Source: Icerya purchasi (Eukaryota; Arthropoda; Insecta; Hemiptera; Monophlebidae). From it: a stretch of DNA of 64,000 nt. The stretch is taken from contig CM077115.1 in NCBI GenBank assembly GCA_039619475.1, forward strand, positions 133,178,172 to 133,242,171, written 5' to 3'. The notes beneath the pieces are model-generated. The model was not told the DNA's origin. It ran no database searches and saw nothing but the letters and a program-made list of their open reading frames with translations. Below are positions 1 to 13,126 of the stretch, one piece after another (the first letter of the stretch is position 1; each line of letters starts with the position of its first letter). The translations under genes and the position numbers were made by a program.

Positions 1-1985
1 AAACTAACACCAGATAAGCAACTACCGTCAGTGATCTGAATTGGAAATAAAATTATTCCTCGGGGTAGGAACTGCCGCTGTTTTTTTTTTTGTTTTTTTT
101 TAGGGACTTCTTGAAATATTTCAACTACTTCAATATAGATAAACTTGCGAAATAAATTTTGGGCAAAGCCGTTTAATTTGCTTTTTTTTTTAGTTGTGAG
201 CTGAATAGCGCATCCCCCGTGTATTACGCGTATTTAAATGTACGGGGATTCGGACGAAAATTAGGAAAAATTTGTATTCGATCCTATGACGCGTTTATCG
301 AGAAGTAACGCAACAACAAGAACGAAAGGTGTTTTGAACGAAGGAGAGGGGATACCGAATCGCCGAGATCCGAAGAATTAACGTCGTATTGTCGCGAGTT
401 CGAGAAAGGCGAAAAATCTGGGGCGAGCGAGTGTAAATGACCTTGGGATTTTTCCGGCAACTACTTAATGATTGGACGAACGTCGAAGAACCGCGCGGAT
501 GAGTAACACGCGTTCAGACGTTCGCGAAAGCCTTATGCGGTGATCTACGTCAACTTTATTTCGGCAGTCGCAGTTTGTTTCATGACGAGGTAAAAGAATT
601 CCGGTTATTCCGCGACTCGGTGACAGCAGGAGCCAGAAGAACGGTCCGGAATCCGGGGCATGGCGAGGATGTCGAGTCCGAAGCGGACGTAAGCAGCACA
701 TGTCGGATGACGGAAGTTCGTCTGAACGGGCTGGAGACGCGAGCCACCGGCAAAACGTAACGAGATCGGAACAGCTCGTAAACTAGTCTGCCACCGTAGC
801 CAGCCCCAACGTAAAGACTCAGGGGTAGCGCTGGTCGACGGCCGTCCTGGCGATGACGTCACACGCGAACATCCCTTATTATTATTGCGTTGCGTTCGGA
901 GAGGTTCGCGAAATCGTCCCTTCGACATCGTCAAGTCGGTTTCTTCGCGCGCCAGCGTCACCAAGCTCTCGCCGGTCCTTCGCAGTACCGGCGCCTCTAT
1001 TTGCACAATGCATTTTGATTTTTTTTACCCGGGCGATTTTTATTTATTATTATTTTTCTCCCTCCCCCCCGATCCACCCCACCCCGCCACGCCCCGCCAC
1101 GCCACACCGCGCCCCGGGGACACGGACGACGGGCTCTACGACCAACAGCCCCCCGAGCGCATCGCTCGCGCGAGCTTGCCGTTTCCTATTCGGCAGAATT
1201 TGCTGGAACCGCTCTCTGCCCGACACCAGAGCAGCGTTCCTTTCATATTCGCCGTTCGGCAAAAAACCAAACACCGGCATTTCCTCGTACAAGGTACTTA
1301 TTTTACTCTTGCCAACACATATCATACACTCTGCTCTTCATACACGTCTTATCGGCAAAGTATCGACTCGGACTGCTCGCGGCGCGCACAAAACCTACCT
1401 TTCAACGGCACGCCGTATCTCCTGACGATGCTGTTGTCCCATTGTTAATTCTTTTCATCGGCGGTCTAGAAACTTTTACCGCGCTATCCTACATTATGCT
1501 GCCAAGTGTCGTCGCTCTATTGACAACTACCACTACAATCGGCAGCCCGAATAATTCTCTCTCGCTTTCCTGATTTTCCACCCATCCATCTATTGAAACT
1601 GCTTGTTACATTACGGTCGTCGACGCCGTCTTCCCGAGCGCGCCATGAAACTGACGTGATTTTACAAACACCGAATCGGTCGCATTTTACAAATTTTATT
1701 TGTACATTTGCCGGCGAATTCCGCATATTTGCACATCTTATTTCTCTCTGTGCACACGCATTTTTCGTCGCTGCCAGCAGCCGCAAAAGAATTGCGCAGA
1801 CGGTGTGCCATCGAACGAATCTGTTTCTGTTTCCCGCTATTATACCCGCCGCTAGAACGCGAAGAACACCCGCCCCCCCAGTCTGTCCGCCCGTCCGGGA
1901 AAAGCAACGCGTAATAAATTTTTCACCTGCCACACGAACTTTTTATTTTCGGAATTGATTTTCGAATTGTTTGCCGTTCGTTTAT

Positions 1986-2020
1986 TATAAATTGATTGCA
2001 AAGTCAACTCTCAGTCCGAA
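1986..2020 (+). promoter_or_regulatory. Candidate core promoter (TATA box plus initiator)
   Basis: TATAAA lies at 1986-1991 and TCAGTC, close to the arthropod initiator consensus TCAKTY, at 2011-2016. That puts the first T of the TATA box 27 bases before the presumed start A at 2013, near the usual spacing. No convincing downstream promoter element was found at +28. The setting at the edge of a CpG-dense block supports it, but both motifs are short and can occur by chance. Confidence 0.3.
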
Positions 2021-2217
2021 TCGTCAGACGTCGTTGTTGCCGCTAAAAAGTGCTTTTACGCGATGTGTCTATGTGTGCGCGTGTGCGCGTCTGCGAGTGT
2101 TTAAGCGCGTACATCGACTGAGAAGCCCACGAAAAAGTTCTCTTCTGTAGCGTCTATAAAACATTTCGAGCTATGTTACACAAGTCGACTAATTGCGAAG
2201 ATAAAAATTTCCATCAG
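2013..2217 (+). other. Possible non-coding first exon with an upstream ORF
   Basis: If transcription starts at 2013, the next strong splice-donor-like site is CAG|GTATAA with the GT at 2218-2219, giving a 205-base exon. It contains a short ORF at 2063-2104 (ATG, 13 codons, TAA) inside a GTGTGCGCG-rich stretch, and no long ORF. This would fit a 5' untranslated exon followed by a long intron. No coding exon was recognised downstream, so this is inference from signals only. Confidence 0.2.
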
Positions 2218-3167
2218 GTATAATATTCACCTCGAAAAATGAGCCGGAAATGGCTTTTCATTGTTGCAGAAATCAACATTGTAATAAAAATTGAACAAGT
2301 GTGTAGTAAAGAGAAATTAGTAGTGCGGGGTAGTTGTGACCCCGCCGCTGAAGGCCACAAAATTTACGATTATATGAATCACACAAAGTTAGTCATAACT
2401 CGCGAAAGCGGTGTAATTTAAACCAAAACTTAAATTCCCTCTTTTTTTTTTAAACATTAATCTTCATGTCAAGACGTATCGGTCGACATAATCGTTAACC
2501 ACACGTATCATGATTAGCTTCTCCGAAATTACTCGTTTGTCTCTTACATCTTTCAAAGTCTCCGGATTAAATTAGCTTCAAATTTAATGGTTATAACTTT
2601 CTATCAGTACGCACGACGTAAACCGAAAGTAAACATGATCATTTATTCAAGAATTAAAATTAATATTTAATGCTTAAAGTTATATAAAACAGGAAACAAC
2701 CGAATTAATTGATATGATATTTATCTTTATTATCGGACAGATTTTAAGTATACCGCACTCATCGTGTTTTTAAAATTACGAATAAATATTAGTGTCTCGG
2801 CTTCGTTTTTTCCTTGATTTTTGCTATAGTCTTATGTGACGAATCAGTTGGAAAAAAGGAAAGTAAAGGAATTTCTGCTGCCTTACTTTGCGGTGCTAAA
2901 CCTGTTTCATTGCATTTCCGTAATATACATATTCTTCTCCTCATCAGCTAATGTCTGTTTTCAATATTAAAAGTTTGTTCTTTCAAAAAAAATCTTCCAG
3001 CTTCACTTCAGGTCTGGACGCTGTACTCCTTAAAATCCTGTTTTCATTTCTCTCGGAACTACTTTATTCTATCACTCCTATTTTTAAAATAAATTCTCTT
3101 CATGCCTTCCTTCGCATCGGAAAATTGCAAGTACCTTATTTATATACCTTAAACAAACGCCGTATGT
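2218..3167. other. AT-rich stretch, nothing recognised
   Basis: No repeat copy, coding similarity or structured array was seen here. It would be the start of the intron if the candidate exon before it is real. Confidence 0.5.
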
Positions 3168-3570
3168 AGCATTAGAAATGTGGACACTTAGAAGAATGTT
3201 GAAAATACTTTGGACAGTAAAGATGACAAACGAAGAAGTACCGAAACGAGTCAATACCGAAAGAACCCGTTATGTAAAACAATTAAACGACGCAAAATTG
3301 AATATCTCGGACACCTAATTGGATGGAAAAGAAAATATGTCATCTTACGTTTAGTCATAGAAGGGAAAATTCAAGGTGAAAGAGGGCCCGGAAGAAGAAA
3401 AACGGAATTGTTGGACAATATTAAGAACTGGACTGGACTGAAGAATCTCAATGAATTGATTAGAAAGGCGGAGAAGAAAACGCTGTAATGATAGCGATTG
3501 TTAACGCTCGGGGACTGAGTAGGACACTCTTAAGAAGAGACACCTCTAATTAACCAATATCACCTTAACG
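3168..3570 (+). pseudogene. RTE-like LINE reverse transcriptase, C-terminal relic
   Basis: This is the 3' end of a non-LTR retrotransposon polyprotein, 5' truncated. One frame starts near 3168 with ALEMWTLRRMLKILW and TNEEVPKR. The reading then shifts by one frame near 3270 into IEYLGHL, EGKIQGERGPGRRKTELL and NWTGLKNLNELI, ending at the stop at 3486-3488. A third frame continues with MIAIVNARGL. This order (EMW..RRML.I.WT, TNEEV, GH, GK..G.RGPGRRK..LL, WTG) is the tail seen in insect endonuclease-reverse transcriptases annotated as RTE-like. The endonuclease and catalytic RT domains are absent. The GT-rich stretch at 3590-3610 may be the 3' tail. The element is dead: truncated with at least two frameshifts. 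The clade name is less certain than the LINE call. Confidence 0.8.
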
Positions 3571-6194
3571 GCTATAACACTTTTTTAATGGTGTGTGTGT
3601 ATGTGTGTACAGTAGATTATATAATATGAAAAATAAAAATGTTTTTTATACCGATTTATAATCGCATCGATGGTTCTTCAAATCGCGTATCAATTTCATT
3701 TTCCAATATCATCCCGTTTATATTCACCGCGTAAATTAGTTTTAAAAATCGCGGAAATTAATCCCGAATTTCATTATTGATAGTAATTCAGCTCGATGGA
3801 GTAATGTAAAAAAAGCCGGATTTATTCAGCGAAAATATTTAGAAAAAGAGAGAAGGACGAGCTGCGAAAAAACCCGCAAAAGAAACTCGGCAAGAACGAT
3901 TTTTCTTATCCGGAAAAAAATGAAAATAACGCGGATCTTCTAAGAATTTTAAAATTAAAGAAAATATATATTTTACATAATTTAAATATTACGAATCGCC
4001 TCGAAGGAGGAAGCAATAAAATTAAATATTGACTTATCAAAATTTTTAAAAAGCATCACGTGAAAAAATGGTATTACAAAAATTCAATAAATTCAATCTT
4101 CAATCGAAATACCAATTAAAAATATTTATTACGAAACAATGTTTTTCTTTTTTTGTGTTTTTTTTTTTTTTTTGTTTTTTTTAGTACCTATAACTGCGGC
4201 GGGTTTAATTATTTGCATATGTTTTTTCCTCTAGCCAAAAACAGCCCATCTCTGGCAAAATTTGAACATTATATTCTTAAACCGAGGGGGTACCTTTATA
4301 AACACCAAATGTAGCATCATTTTGGATTCGACTATTTGTACTGTCATTGAGAAATATTTTTGCACTAAAAATGATAAAATATTTTTACAAAAAAAATAAA
4401 CGAGTATCTAAAATTTAATAAAAATGCACTAAAAAGTAAAAAAAATAATATACATATTTTATATTATGACAGCTCTTAAGTAGCATTAATTTATTCTGGT
4501 CCCCGACAAAAATTCAGATTGCAATATTAATTAAAAACCGTATTAAATATTGATGTTTCCCCATCTTTTATCATTATTCGTGATTTTGCGAATACGAATA
4601 TCGAAAAAAAGCAATGGAAATTTTTTCCTCTCACTAGAAAAATCATTAGATGCCCTCTATATCTTTTGAAATTTATTTACAAACTAGAGCAGCATAGTTT
4701 GAATTATAGAAATTATCTACGTTGCCATTTAAAAGCAATATGGGCGTAGTTTGAATCAAAAGTCATCTTCTACGCTACATAAATCGTTCTAATCATCGAA
4801 AGATTAATTATTTGGCCCCGATTATTTCACAACCCAACTCTGAACAGAATTGATCATAGGAGCATTTTTAGCGCATGTCTGCCAGTGTGATGTAATCTGA
4901 GCGCGCTGCAATCCATCAAGGCACGTTTGCTACATTTAATAAACGAGATGAGCGAGATTGATGGGCATAGAACACTTTGTTGGTGGGTAGCTACCTGGAA
5001 TCGCGGGAATGGCATTTTCGATGTTTTATATTTGAAAATTGCGAAATTTGCATAGAGTAATATTGCAAAAAGTGGAATAGAAACGAAAGGAGAAGATAAT
5101 AAACGAGAAACGCCGCGAATAATCGTTTAGTGGATTGATGATTATTGAAAAGTGCGGAGGTCATTTAACTAAAGTGCATTCAGATGGACAGATAAAGAAA
5201 AGATGGCCAGAGTCGTGTTAGCAAATCGTTTAGCCAGTAGAGTTGACATATCGGCGGCGCATTTAAACAATAATAAGTGGATCCGATATCTCCTCCGGCC
5301 ACATAGCATTGCGTAAATTGTTTCAATTTCATTGAATGTTGATCATCCGGCATGCGAGCTCGGCAGTTCATTAATCTTCTAACACGCGCCATATTATACA
5401 GTTGAATGAACAATTAGAATGCGGTTTTTTATGGATGTGTTTTGTTGCATGTTTAATGTTTTTTTTTTTTTTTTTTTTTGTTTTTCGAGAATATATAAAA
5501 TCTGTCATCGAATTTATAAACAAAAAGTAATAAAAGAGGAAAAAATTTGAAAACAGAAAGCTACGGGCCTGACCTCAAAATGTCTGCCCTATTTTACACT
5601 TTGTTCAATTAGCCTACTTTTTAAAACTTTCCGCTCTTTTAAATTTAAATTTAATTCAGAATCGGGCATGTACACCTGGATTTTTTTTTCTTCCCTTCGA
5701 TGTTTGGTAAAATTTCAGAATTCTTTACACTTCTCCTCTCTAATTTTTAAATTGCTGTTCCTCGGAACGTTGCTTTGTTTTTCTTTTTCCGATGAATGGC
5801 CGAATTATAAATTCAAAATTGAAGTGCTACTGGGTTAAAAGTATTCGTGCCGCGTTTAAGTTTGAGCGATTAAATCCGGGGACACGGCGCCTATTTTGTT
5901 TAAAAACGGGTGGTGGGGTGGTACGTTTCACTTAATAAAATTTGTATTAGTATCATTTTTTTATTTCTATAAATATTTTTTTCATTAACACGTGATTTCC
6001 ACGTTTTATATTTCGCATCCCCGTATAAATGCGAAAAAAATCATTCATTTTGCGTATATAATAAGTGAACATGTTTATTCCAACCTTTTTCTTTTTTCCT
6101 TTTTATTTCTCGCTATAACTAACCAGTAGGAGTCACGCAGTGATCATCCGCACATTTATAATACTTAATAAATACACGATCTTGACTCCTTTTT

Positions 6195-6214
6195 ATTAAT
6201 TAATTAATTAATTA
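6195..6214. repeat. (TTAA)n microsatellite
   Basis: About five tandem TTAA units. Confidence 0.8.
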
Positions 6215-6956
6215 TTTTTTTTAGTCCTATTAGATATCATTATTTCCCCACTTACATATGTGCTGAACAATTATTTGTTTTCCGAAATAGAAGAATGAAC
6301 ATATTCTTCCATGACGTACTAAGGAAGTTATGGCATTTGCTATACGAACGATAATAGAGAGTTGGTAACGAAACGCCCTGAAACATATAATAATAATTGA
6401 GGTAAGAATAGCTGGGGATATACGCTCGACCCAGTGCCGAGAATCCTCTACAAAAACCATCTGTTCTGTATCCAAGTTTAGGTTGGCCGGAGTCGTTACT
6501 TGATAAGAGTTATTGAAATCGCAGTGCTGCTGAGTGCCCGCCCAACTAAAAATAGACCGCGTTATTTTATACCGTCATAGAAGGGACTTGCTTCCAAAAG
6601 AAAACCTTAAAATCTGAATACTAAAATTTTCATTCGGACTTTTTAGTAACCGGTTTCACGGAATCCGCCGGAAAACAATATTGGTATAAATGGAAAATTT
6701 TAAATTCCTTAAATTCTACAAGAAAGTATTTTTAAAAGTGAGAACTCAACTAACGTCCCAAATAGCTGGAAAGATGTACGCGTAAAATCGAAACCAGCGA
6801 TAAAAAATTCGAAGTAAAATTATTCGTGTTTAATAATTTTCAATGTCATCGGTTGCCATTTTCGTTTCCCGTAATATTTCTTGCTATTCTGGTTTATCTA
6901 ATGTTTATTGTCGAGTTTCCTACTATACATATTTGCGTTTTTTTTGGTTTTTTTTC

Positions 6957-6968
6957 GGGGGGGGGGGG
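6957..6968. repeat. Poly-G run after a T-run
   Basis: Twelve G in a row directly after a broken T-run and a single C. G-runs this long are rare in this AT-rich window. Confidence 0.9.
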
Positions 6969-8926
6969 CACGTTAGCAAAGAATCTTCATTTAGCACAGC
7001 GACAAAAAATGAGAGGCTCAATTAGATACCTGATTCGGTCAGAAATAGCCAGAATGAAGGAACCGAGCACTGGGATAATGGACTGAGAGGAAAGAGACAC
7101 GATGTAGGAGGAGTAATAAAGACTAGGAAATTCAAGGGATAACAAATTGGAATAAAGAATAGCACAATCAATCAAGAGAGAAGGACATTTGAAGAAGAAT
7201 GATATGGTTAGGATAACAGATAGCTTCCGGATTCGGTTGAAGATGACAGTTGGGAAGAGGTTGTGTTTAGCTCTGTTTTTTTTGTTTTTTTTTCTTCTGA
7301 AAAACAGGTAATCTTAACCGTTGACATTTTCTCGTCGGAATATCTCCAAGGAACTCTAGCCCGTTCGATATTTCTTCAAAAAAAAAAGCAGCTGACCGAT
7401 TCTATTTTTGAAATTAGCCAAGTTCAATACCCACACAGCCGTTTATAAGTGTAATTTACATAATTTCTGATACCGTCAATTTCAGTTGTTTTATTTGTTT
7501 TGAAGAGTAAAAGAAAAAAGAAAAAAAACGCAGATAAGCGTAATGAAGCGAGAAAATCATAAGGAATGAAAAAAGAAAAAAGAGGATATAATAAAAAAGG
7601 AGTCGATGGAGGCAGTGATAAATGATTGGTCGAACGAACGATGGATGTAGAGCAGGTACCTGTCCGTTTAAAATACCGGTTCCGCAGGTAATTCTGTAGA
7701 GAATGAAAACGCACACCTACAATGTCTGTCTTGCTTTTTTCCGAGCGGATCGCGTCACCGTACACGGGACCGCGGCGAATGCACAGAGTCGACAAGTGTG
7801 TGTTGCGCTGTGTTCCAGTTTTATAATGGGAGAGATAAATATCGTGTCTTTTTCTTGCGAAATAAAAAATGGAGTCCTTCCTTAACCGGAAATTAATTCA
7901 AAATGGCGCACATCGTTTTTTCACCTATTCTAGTGCCGTCGAACTTTTCGCAAGGCATGACTCATCTCGCGATGACTAAATGCTGCCCAGAAGGCCGAAC
8001 TTTTCACTTTATCCATCGACCGTGTTAAACCTGAATGAGCTTCAGCGTTTTCCCCTATTCTCTCCTATTCTCCTCACAATGTGAAAATATCAGCCAAAAA
8101 GGTAAATAAGTAGAACTTAATTATTTTGCGGTTAATTGGAGGAAAATAAGTATGGAGCAAAAAAAAAAATGAATAAAAAAACATCTATATTAATAGAAGA
8201 ATTGGTGTTTTTAGGCTAACAATTATGAAATTCCTTTAGAAAATTCTACGTAGGCTAAGCAATTTTCACAAGCTTCTCTCGACTTTTTTTTCTTTTTTCT
8301 TTTTTTTTTTTTTTTTTCGATTTAAAATTTTCCGGCGTTGAAATTATTTTTCGCCTACAACTTTGATCAATCAATTTTGAATTCGTGAAAACAACAAAAC
8401 TTGCGATTATTGGTATTTTATAAGCTGAATGTCCGTATAATTTACGTCATCATGTAATAATCATTGCAATTATTAAACAGTTTTCTTGAAAATGATTTTA
8501 TTTGTACTGAGCCAAGGCATATCAGTTTTATGATCACATCATCGAAGGCGGAATTTTTAATATTAATAACGATTGCCGAAGAAGATTTATTTCGAACTTC
8601 CGGAACGTAAAAAACTAATTTATAAATCATAATGCATCTATGCCTGCTATTCCAAAATTATAATTCACTATTATTGGCCTTTTAGCTTGTTGCTGCAGAT
8701 ATAAAAAAAAATGCGAGTAAATAAATCAAAAAAAAACGGAAACCGGATGAATTATAATTTGTATAATATTAAATTTCTTTTCTAGAATCATCGGTTAATT
8801 CCAATTTTTCAATTGCGTATTCGGATTAATCGGCGGTCATTCTTGTTTTTCGTTTTAATATTACACTTGTTATTCGTTTTTGAATGTAACGAAGTTTAAA
8901 AAAAAAAGTTATGTATGTAGCATGTA

Positions 8927-8951
8927 TTTATATACATACATATATACATAC

Positions 8952-9028
<77 letters not shown>
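8927..9028. repeat. Compound CATA/TA/CA microsatellite
   Basis: CATA units, then a long TA run, a short CA stretch and a second TA run ending at 9028. It is followed by GGGTGAACAATGAG, which could be a transposon end inserted at TA, but no second end was found. Confidence 0.9.
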
Positions 9029-9959
9029 GGGTGAACAATGAGTTCTAAGCCAGTGAAAATTATTCATGTCTGAAAATCTATAGCCGTATTGTATAACTAT
9101 TTAAGCTGTTTATGTCAAAATTAAAGTTAAACACTAAAATTGTGATTAATATTGCAAAAAAAAGGGGGTGGTGGGGTATTGTTACGTTGGTCGAGACAAA
9201 ATCGAGCTCTGCTATTGAAATGGAATTAATATTTCAATGTGGCTGTTTTTCTGTGCATCCAACAGTAATCTAAAAAAACTGATTAAAACGACACAAAAAA
9301 AAAAAAAACAAATACTAAATATAAAATAACCAATTTTAGAAAATTGCGAATCAGAATTGTGTCTTCATTACCGCTGTCTATCCGCAGCACCGAATTATAT
9401 GTCCATTTGGGGGACAGCTTCCGCAAATATGACGGCCCACAACAGAAGTAAAATAAGGATATGGACTCTATAGAAAGACATCATGAGTCATTAGATGGCT
9501 CTTATATTTTTTCATATGTCTTTATTTTCTCTTTTTTATTTTGCGATTTCATGTTTTTTTTGTTGTTTTTTTTTTTTTTTTGTGGCCGCTAAAATCCCGC
9601 CTCTTTTTTAGCTCGTTCGTCCTTTCCGTCGCTTTTATTTCTTTTTCGCTTCATCAGTTCGTGGTTGGGATTTGTACAGATCTTAAAAATGTTGTTCTTC
9701 GTTCTTATTGTTTCTTCTTTGGCCCGTTACAACTTGCCGAAGAGACATAAATTTCATTGAAATTAACTTCATGCCGACTCCTCCTCAGTTATTGTATTAA
9801 TTTATCTGCTTCACGAGCATTGGATCAAATGGAATCCCCGTTTTCCCCCGATCCGCTCTGGGCCAAATGGATTATGACGCGATGGTATGTTTCGGAAACG
9901 AATGAGTTCCAATCTATAAATTTAAAATATCGGGTTGTTAGACGTTAATAATTTCGTCA
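9029..9959. other. AT-rich gene-free stretch
   Basis: Contains A/T runs (about 9294-9309 and 9548-9580). No coding similarity was recognised, including in the 63- and 69-codon ORFs at 9541-9948. Confidence 0.5.
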
Positions 9960-10378
9960 ACAACCACGGAGGAGCCCTGGCGGCCCACAGACGGAGTTTC
10001 CCGTAGGGATTTTTCTGTCCTGAATCGTCTCCGAATAGGACATAAAACCCTCTCGCACAGCTACATATTCACGAGCCAGGTACCTCCAAATGTTTGCCCC
10101 TTCTGTGGTCAACCGAGCGCCCCGATCCACCTTTCAACTACTTCTCGAATGTTCCTCCTTTGCAGTACCACGATCCATTCACTTTATCACCTCCTCTAGT
10201 TCTAAGATACTATCGAATGCTCTGTCCGCGGTCCTGTATTAACTTTCATGCGGAGCAGCGGTCTGTACTATCGCGTTTAATCCTTCTAAGTAGGCTCCAT
10301 GTGCTTTAATAGCCCCAGTAGTTAAAAAAGTACATAAAAACCCTTATTCACACCTTTAGCAAAAAAAAAAAAAAAAAA
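9960..10378 (+). pseudogene. 3' end of an RNase H-type LINE, with A-tail
   Basis: The frame through 10009 reads WRPTDGVSRRDFSVLNRLRIGHKTL in two overlapping parts: PWRPTDGVSRRDFSV, then LNRLRIGHKTLSHSYIF. It continues to VCPFCGQPSAPIHL. This is the conserved end of LINE ORF2 proteins that carry an RNase H domain (I/LOA/R1-like groups): an R(L)RIGHT.L.HSY block followed by a C..C zinc-binding region. Only this end is present, so the copy is 5' truncated just downstream of RNase H. A frameshift follows the CPFCG motif. The downstream DNA runs about 50 bases beyond the stop and ends in 18 A at 10361-10378, as expected for a LINE 3' terminus. I did not find a clear target-site duplication. The minus-strand relic at 38342-39137 carries the same block. 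Confidence 0.8.
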
Positions 10379-12398
10379 TTCCTTCTTATGCGCAGATTGT
10401 TTTTTTGCTTTTTTTTTAATTTCAAAATTTACATCCTTCTCTGTTATTATAAAATAGCCACAATCAAAAAAGTCTTCCCCATCATTGCTTTTAGACCAAA
10501 TTTTACCTCCTAACTCTGAAATATTTTTAATAATATCGTTTAGTTACTTCATCGAGACAACATATCTTCCCGGTAAATAATAACATGCGTTTTTTTTTTG
10601 ACATCACGGCATACAAGAAAACGAATATATGTTTTTAGGAAGGGACTTAAAGGTGGTCATAAAGTAAAAGTTATAGGTTTTGAAACCGGTCAGTTACTGA
10701 ATTTCCCTTTCGTAATTTCCAAATATTAAGTATACTTGACTTTTTTTTTTCGTTTTTTTTTTTTTTTTTTTGTGAAATCTTTTTAAGCTGTACACATTAT
10801 TACATTTTAAGGGTGTAAGAACTATTAAAAGAAATTTTAATGTTTCCGTCAGATTTCTAAACTTCCGAAGAAGGTTTTTTCATGTACGCCCGTTATTGAG
10901 GAGCTTTCTTGTTTTCTTCACTTACCCTCGATATTTCGGTTAGTTTAAAAACTCTAATGTATTTATTTATACTACAACATTGCTTTTAGGCTAAAAAAAA
11001 AAAAAAAATTAATCGAATTATTGGTAAGTGTGCAAGAGGAGTGAAGGAGAATGGTGGTAGGACTAACAGAGGGGCTGTACGTTTTATTACAAACGGACGT
11101 TTTGAGCACAGACAGAAAGGAAAACTATTGCAAATAGCACATAACCCGCAGATGGCCCGAAGTTGTATGCGTGACAATATTGCAATGTATGTCGGAGGAG
11201 TTTTATAATCTGTCTTTACCATGACTAACATAGATTCTCCTACTTGTTTGATAAGAAAAAACGAGCCATGTTTTATTTTTTACTCACTTGCTGCCCGGCT
11301 AAAGAAGGTAACGACTTAATTCTAGCATAGCGATATTTCGTGGAACGTAATTGCTTTTAATTTACACCGGTCGAATAAAATTTGATCTCAACAGTTCTCG
11401 ACAATTAAAATACTTAATTAATCATCGTATGTTATTGATCAGCGCCAGCATATTCGCGTATTTCCAAGCAATCTTTTACACGAAAAATACATTGCTGCTC
11501 TGTATGTATGTAAGAAATAGTAGTCTACGGATGCGCAGAAAGCAGTCATTCTCGACAACGATTATTACACTTTAGGCTCGTAAATTTATTTTTTCATTAC
11601 GCTTGCCAATTATGAAGCCAATTTATGTCTCCCGTTGAGCAACATTTGTTTTGTTTGTCTTTTTTTCTCAAATCTTCCAATATGGAATGCGCTTAACTTT
11701 TTCCGATGCTTTTTATTTATCGCTCCTGTAATTTTGACTTACATAGGTCGATCTATTAAACATTTTCGGTAAGTTCACATTCACAGTGTTAATTAATACC
11801 GCGATTGTTCACAATACGCCGGGAAAACCTTCAGTTTGGGTTAAAAAAGTCGCCAGTGGGCAATCTGAACATTTCGAAGGTTGCCATCATTTTTTTCTAA
11901 TTAAATCACGCATTGTCACAGTGACACAACAGTTAGTTTATATATTAGGTGGAATGTTTTTGTTTAAATATATATATATATATATACATGGGGTTGGCCA
12001 TATTAGGCGGACCCATTTGGCAACACAGTAACTTTGACAAGGAATGTGAGAATGACCAAGCTTTTTTTTTTCGCGTTTTTTTCGTGTATAAGGTTATTCT
12101 CGGTTAGTAGCATTCTGAGTAAAATTATTCGGCACGTTAGCGAAAGTCGGAACTTACATTGCTTGCGTGACGATAGACCAAACTATCATACGAGGATGAT
12201 TAAGCTGCCAGATTTGCTGAACTATAAGCTTAGAAAGAGATATTAAGGCCAGGTTTTTTGGAACCAGCCTAATAAATTTTTTTGAAAAATGTTTATAACA
12301 ACTTTTTTAAAAAACTTAATTATTTTTTGTTTTTTAATTTTTATGAAAAATTAAACATAATTAAACGTGCTTAATAGAATGAATCCCATATACACATT
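10379..12398. other. AT-rich gene-free stretch
   Basis: T/A runs at about 10741-10771 and 10994-11008, and a TA run at 11967-11986. The TA run is followed by CATGGGGTTGGCCATATTAG, which looks like a possible transposon end, though no partner end was found. No gene was recognised. Confidence 0.45.
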
Positions 12399-12648
12399 GT
12401 ATATATATATATATATAAACACGGCTATTTTGGCTTCGCAGGGGGCTATGCTCCTTGATCCCTCTTGCTTACATATCTGTCTCTTTCTCGTCTATACTTT
12501 GTATAAATTGATCAAAATTTACATCGTGATTCTAAATCGGTCCATATGAGTATAATAACATAATCACAAAAATCCTATAAAATATAACAAACGTTACATA
12601 AAATTGGGACATTTTTTCTAATAGGGGTAGCCTAAGAATTACGTTGTA

Positions 12649-12680
<32 letters not shown>
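12399..12680 (-). mobile_element. TA-run-flanked non-autonomous element, copy B
   Basis: About 235 bases of unique sequence lie between a TA run at 12399-12417 and another at 12653-12679. Read on the plus strand, it matches the reverse complement of the element at 22462-22934 (copy A). The shared blocks in order are GGCTATTTTGGCTTCGC, TCTGTCTCTTTCTCGTCTATA, CATAATCACAAAAATCCTAT, ACAAACGTTACATAAAATTG and CCTAAGAATTACGTTGTAAT. It lacks about 200 internal bases present in copy A, mainly the tandem subrepeats. It has no coding capacity. The two ends are not inverted copies of each other. The TE class is unknown. Confidence 0.75.
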
Positions 12681-12689
<9 letters not shown>

Positions 12690-13126
12690 AGCGCATCTTC
12701 AAATATTCTATCACTGCAATTAAGCCGATTGATCAACTGGTCCGAACTGATAACGTTTTACTGCTACATGTACGATGACGAATAGGAAAACTTTTCTTTT
12801 TCATCGATATCCTGATGGCAGGCTTTGTCGTTGTTTTTGTATACTCTTCGATTGAAATACCGTAATGCAACTGCTATATTAACGTTTTTAAAGTTTTTTT
12901 TTAAGGATTCTTTTTTTCTTTTTGCCCTATTATTTTTCGCCGTGCACATACAACCTATTAAAGCGTAATAACTGCAAAATTTAACACATGGGTCAATGAT
13001 CTTTGTTAGCCAAGCCCAAAAAAGTGAGAAAAAAAAATTTCAACTCTAGCCTCGAATTATCCATGTGATGTGTTTCTCGATTCATTATCTTTTGTGGTAA
13101 ATCTTTTTCAGACACAAAACAAATAC

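Larger units (their letters stand above)
200..2217. promoter_or_regulatory. CpG-dense block, candidate promoter region
   Basis: This stretch is clearly richer in G, C and CpG than the AT-rich DNA that follows. It includes a C-rich run near 1060-1115 and many CG dinucleotides. Several frames are open across 853-1448 on the plus strand (190 and 187 codons) and overlap each other. The simplest reason is that stop codons are scarce in GC-rich DNA, so I do not call them genes. In unmethylated arthropod genomes such blocks often mark promoters, 5' untranslated exons or conserved enhancers. No protein family was recognised on either strand. The call rests on composition only. Confidence 0.4.
3571..8926. 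other. AT-rich gene-free stretch
   Basis: Contains many A/T homopolymers (for example around 4148-4182 and 5461-5479), a TTAA/ATTA run near 6195-6214, and a T-run joined to a 12-base G-run at 6957-6968. The plus strand is purine-rich at about 7000-7260 and 7500-7620. ORFs of up to 123 codons occur but show no recognisable family and have low-complexity translations. Confidence 0.5.

Noticed and set aside
853..1448. Two overlapping plus-strand ORFs of 190 and 187 codons
   Set aside because: Both frames are open because the DNA is GC-rich there. The translations are low complexity and match no family. Two overlapping real genes would be very unlikely.
6230..6475. Possible LINE C-terminal fragment on the minus strand
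   Set aside because: Only loose resemblance to an RT tail; no conserved block could be identified.
7424..7795. 123-codon minus-strand ORF
   Set aside because: The phenylalanine/leucine/serine-rich translation mirrors a purine-rich plus strand. No domain or start context.
9027..9060. Transposon end GGGTGAACAATGAG after a TA run
   Set aside because: No partner end or interior similarity was found, so no element could be defined.
11987..12250. Element starting CATGGGGTTGGCCATATTAG after a TA run, with a 70-codon ORF at 12034-12246
   Set aside because: No second end and no recognisable protein; kept only as a note.
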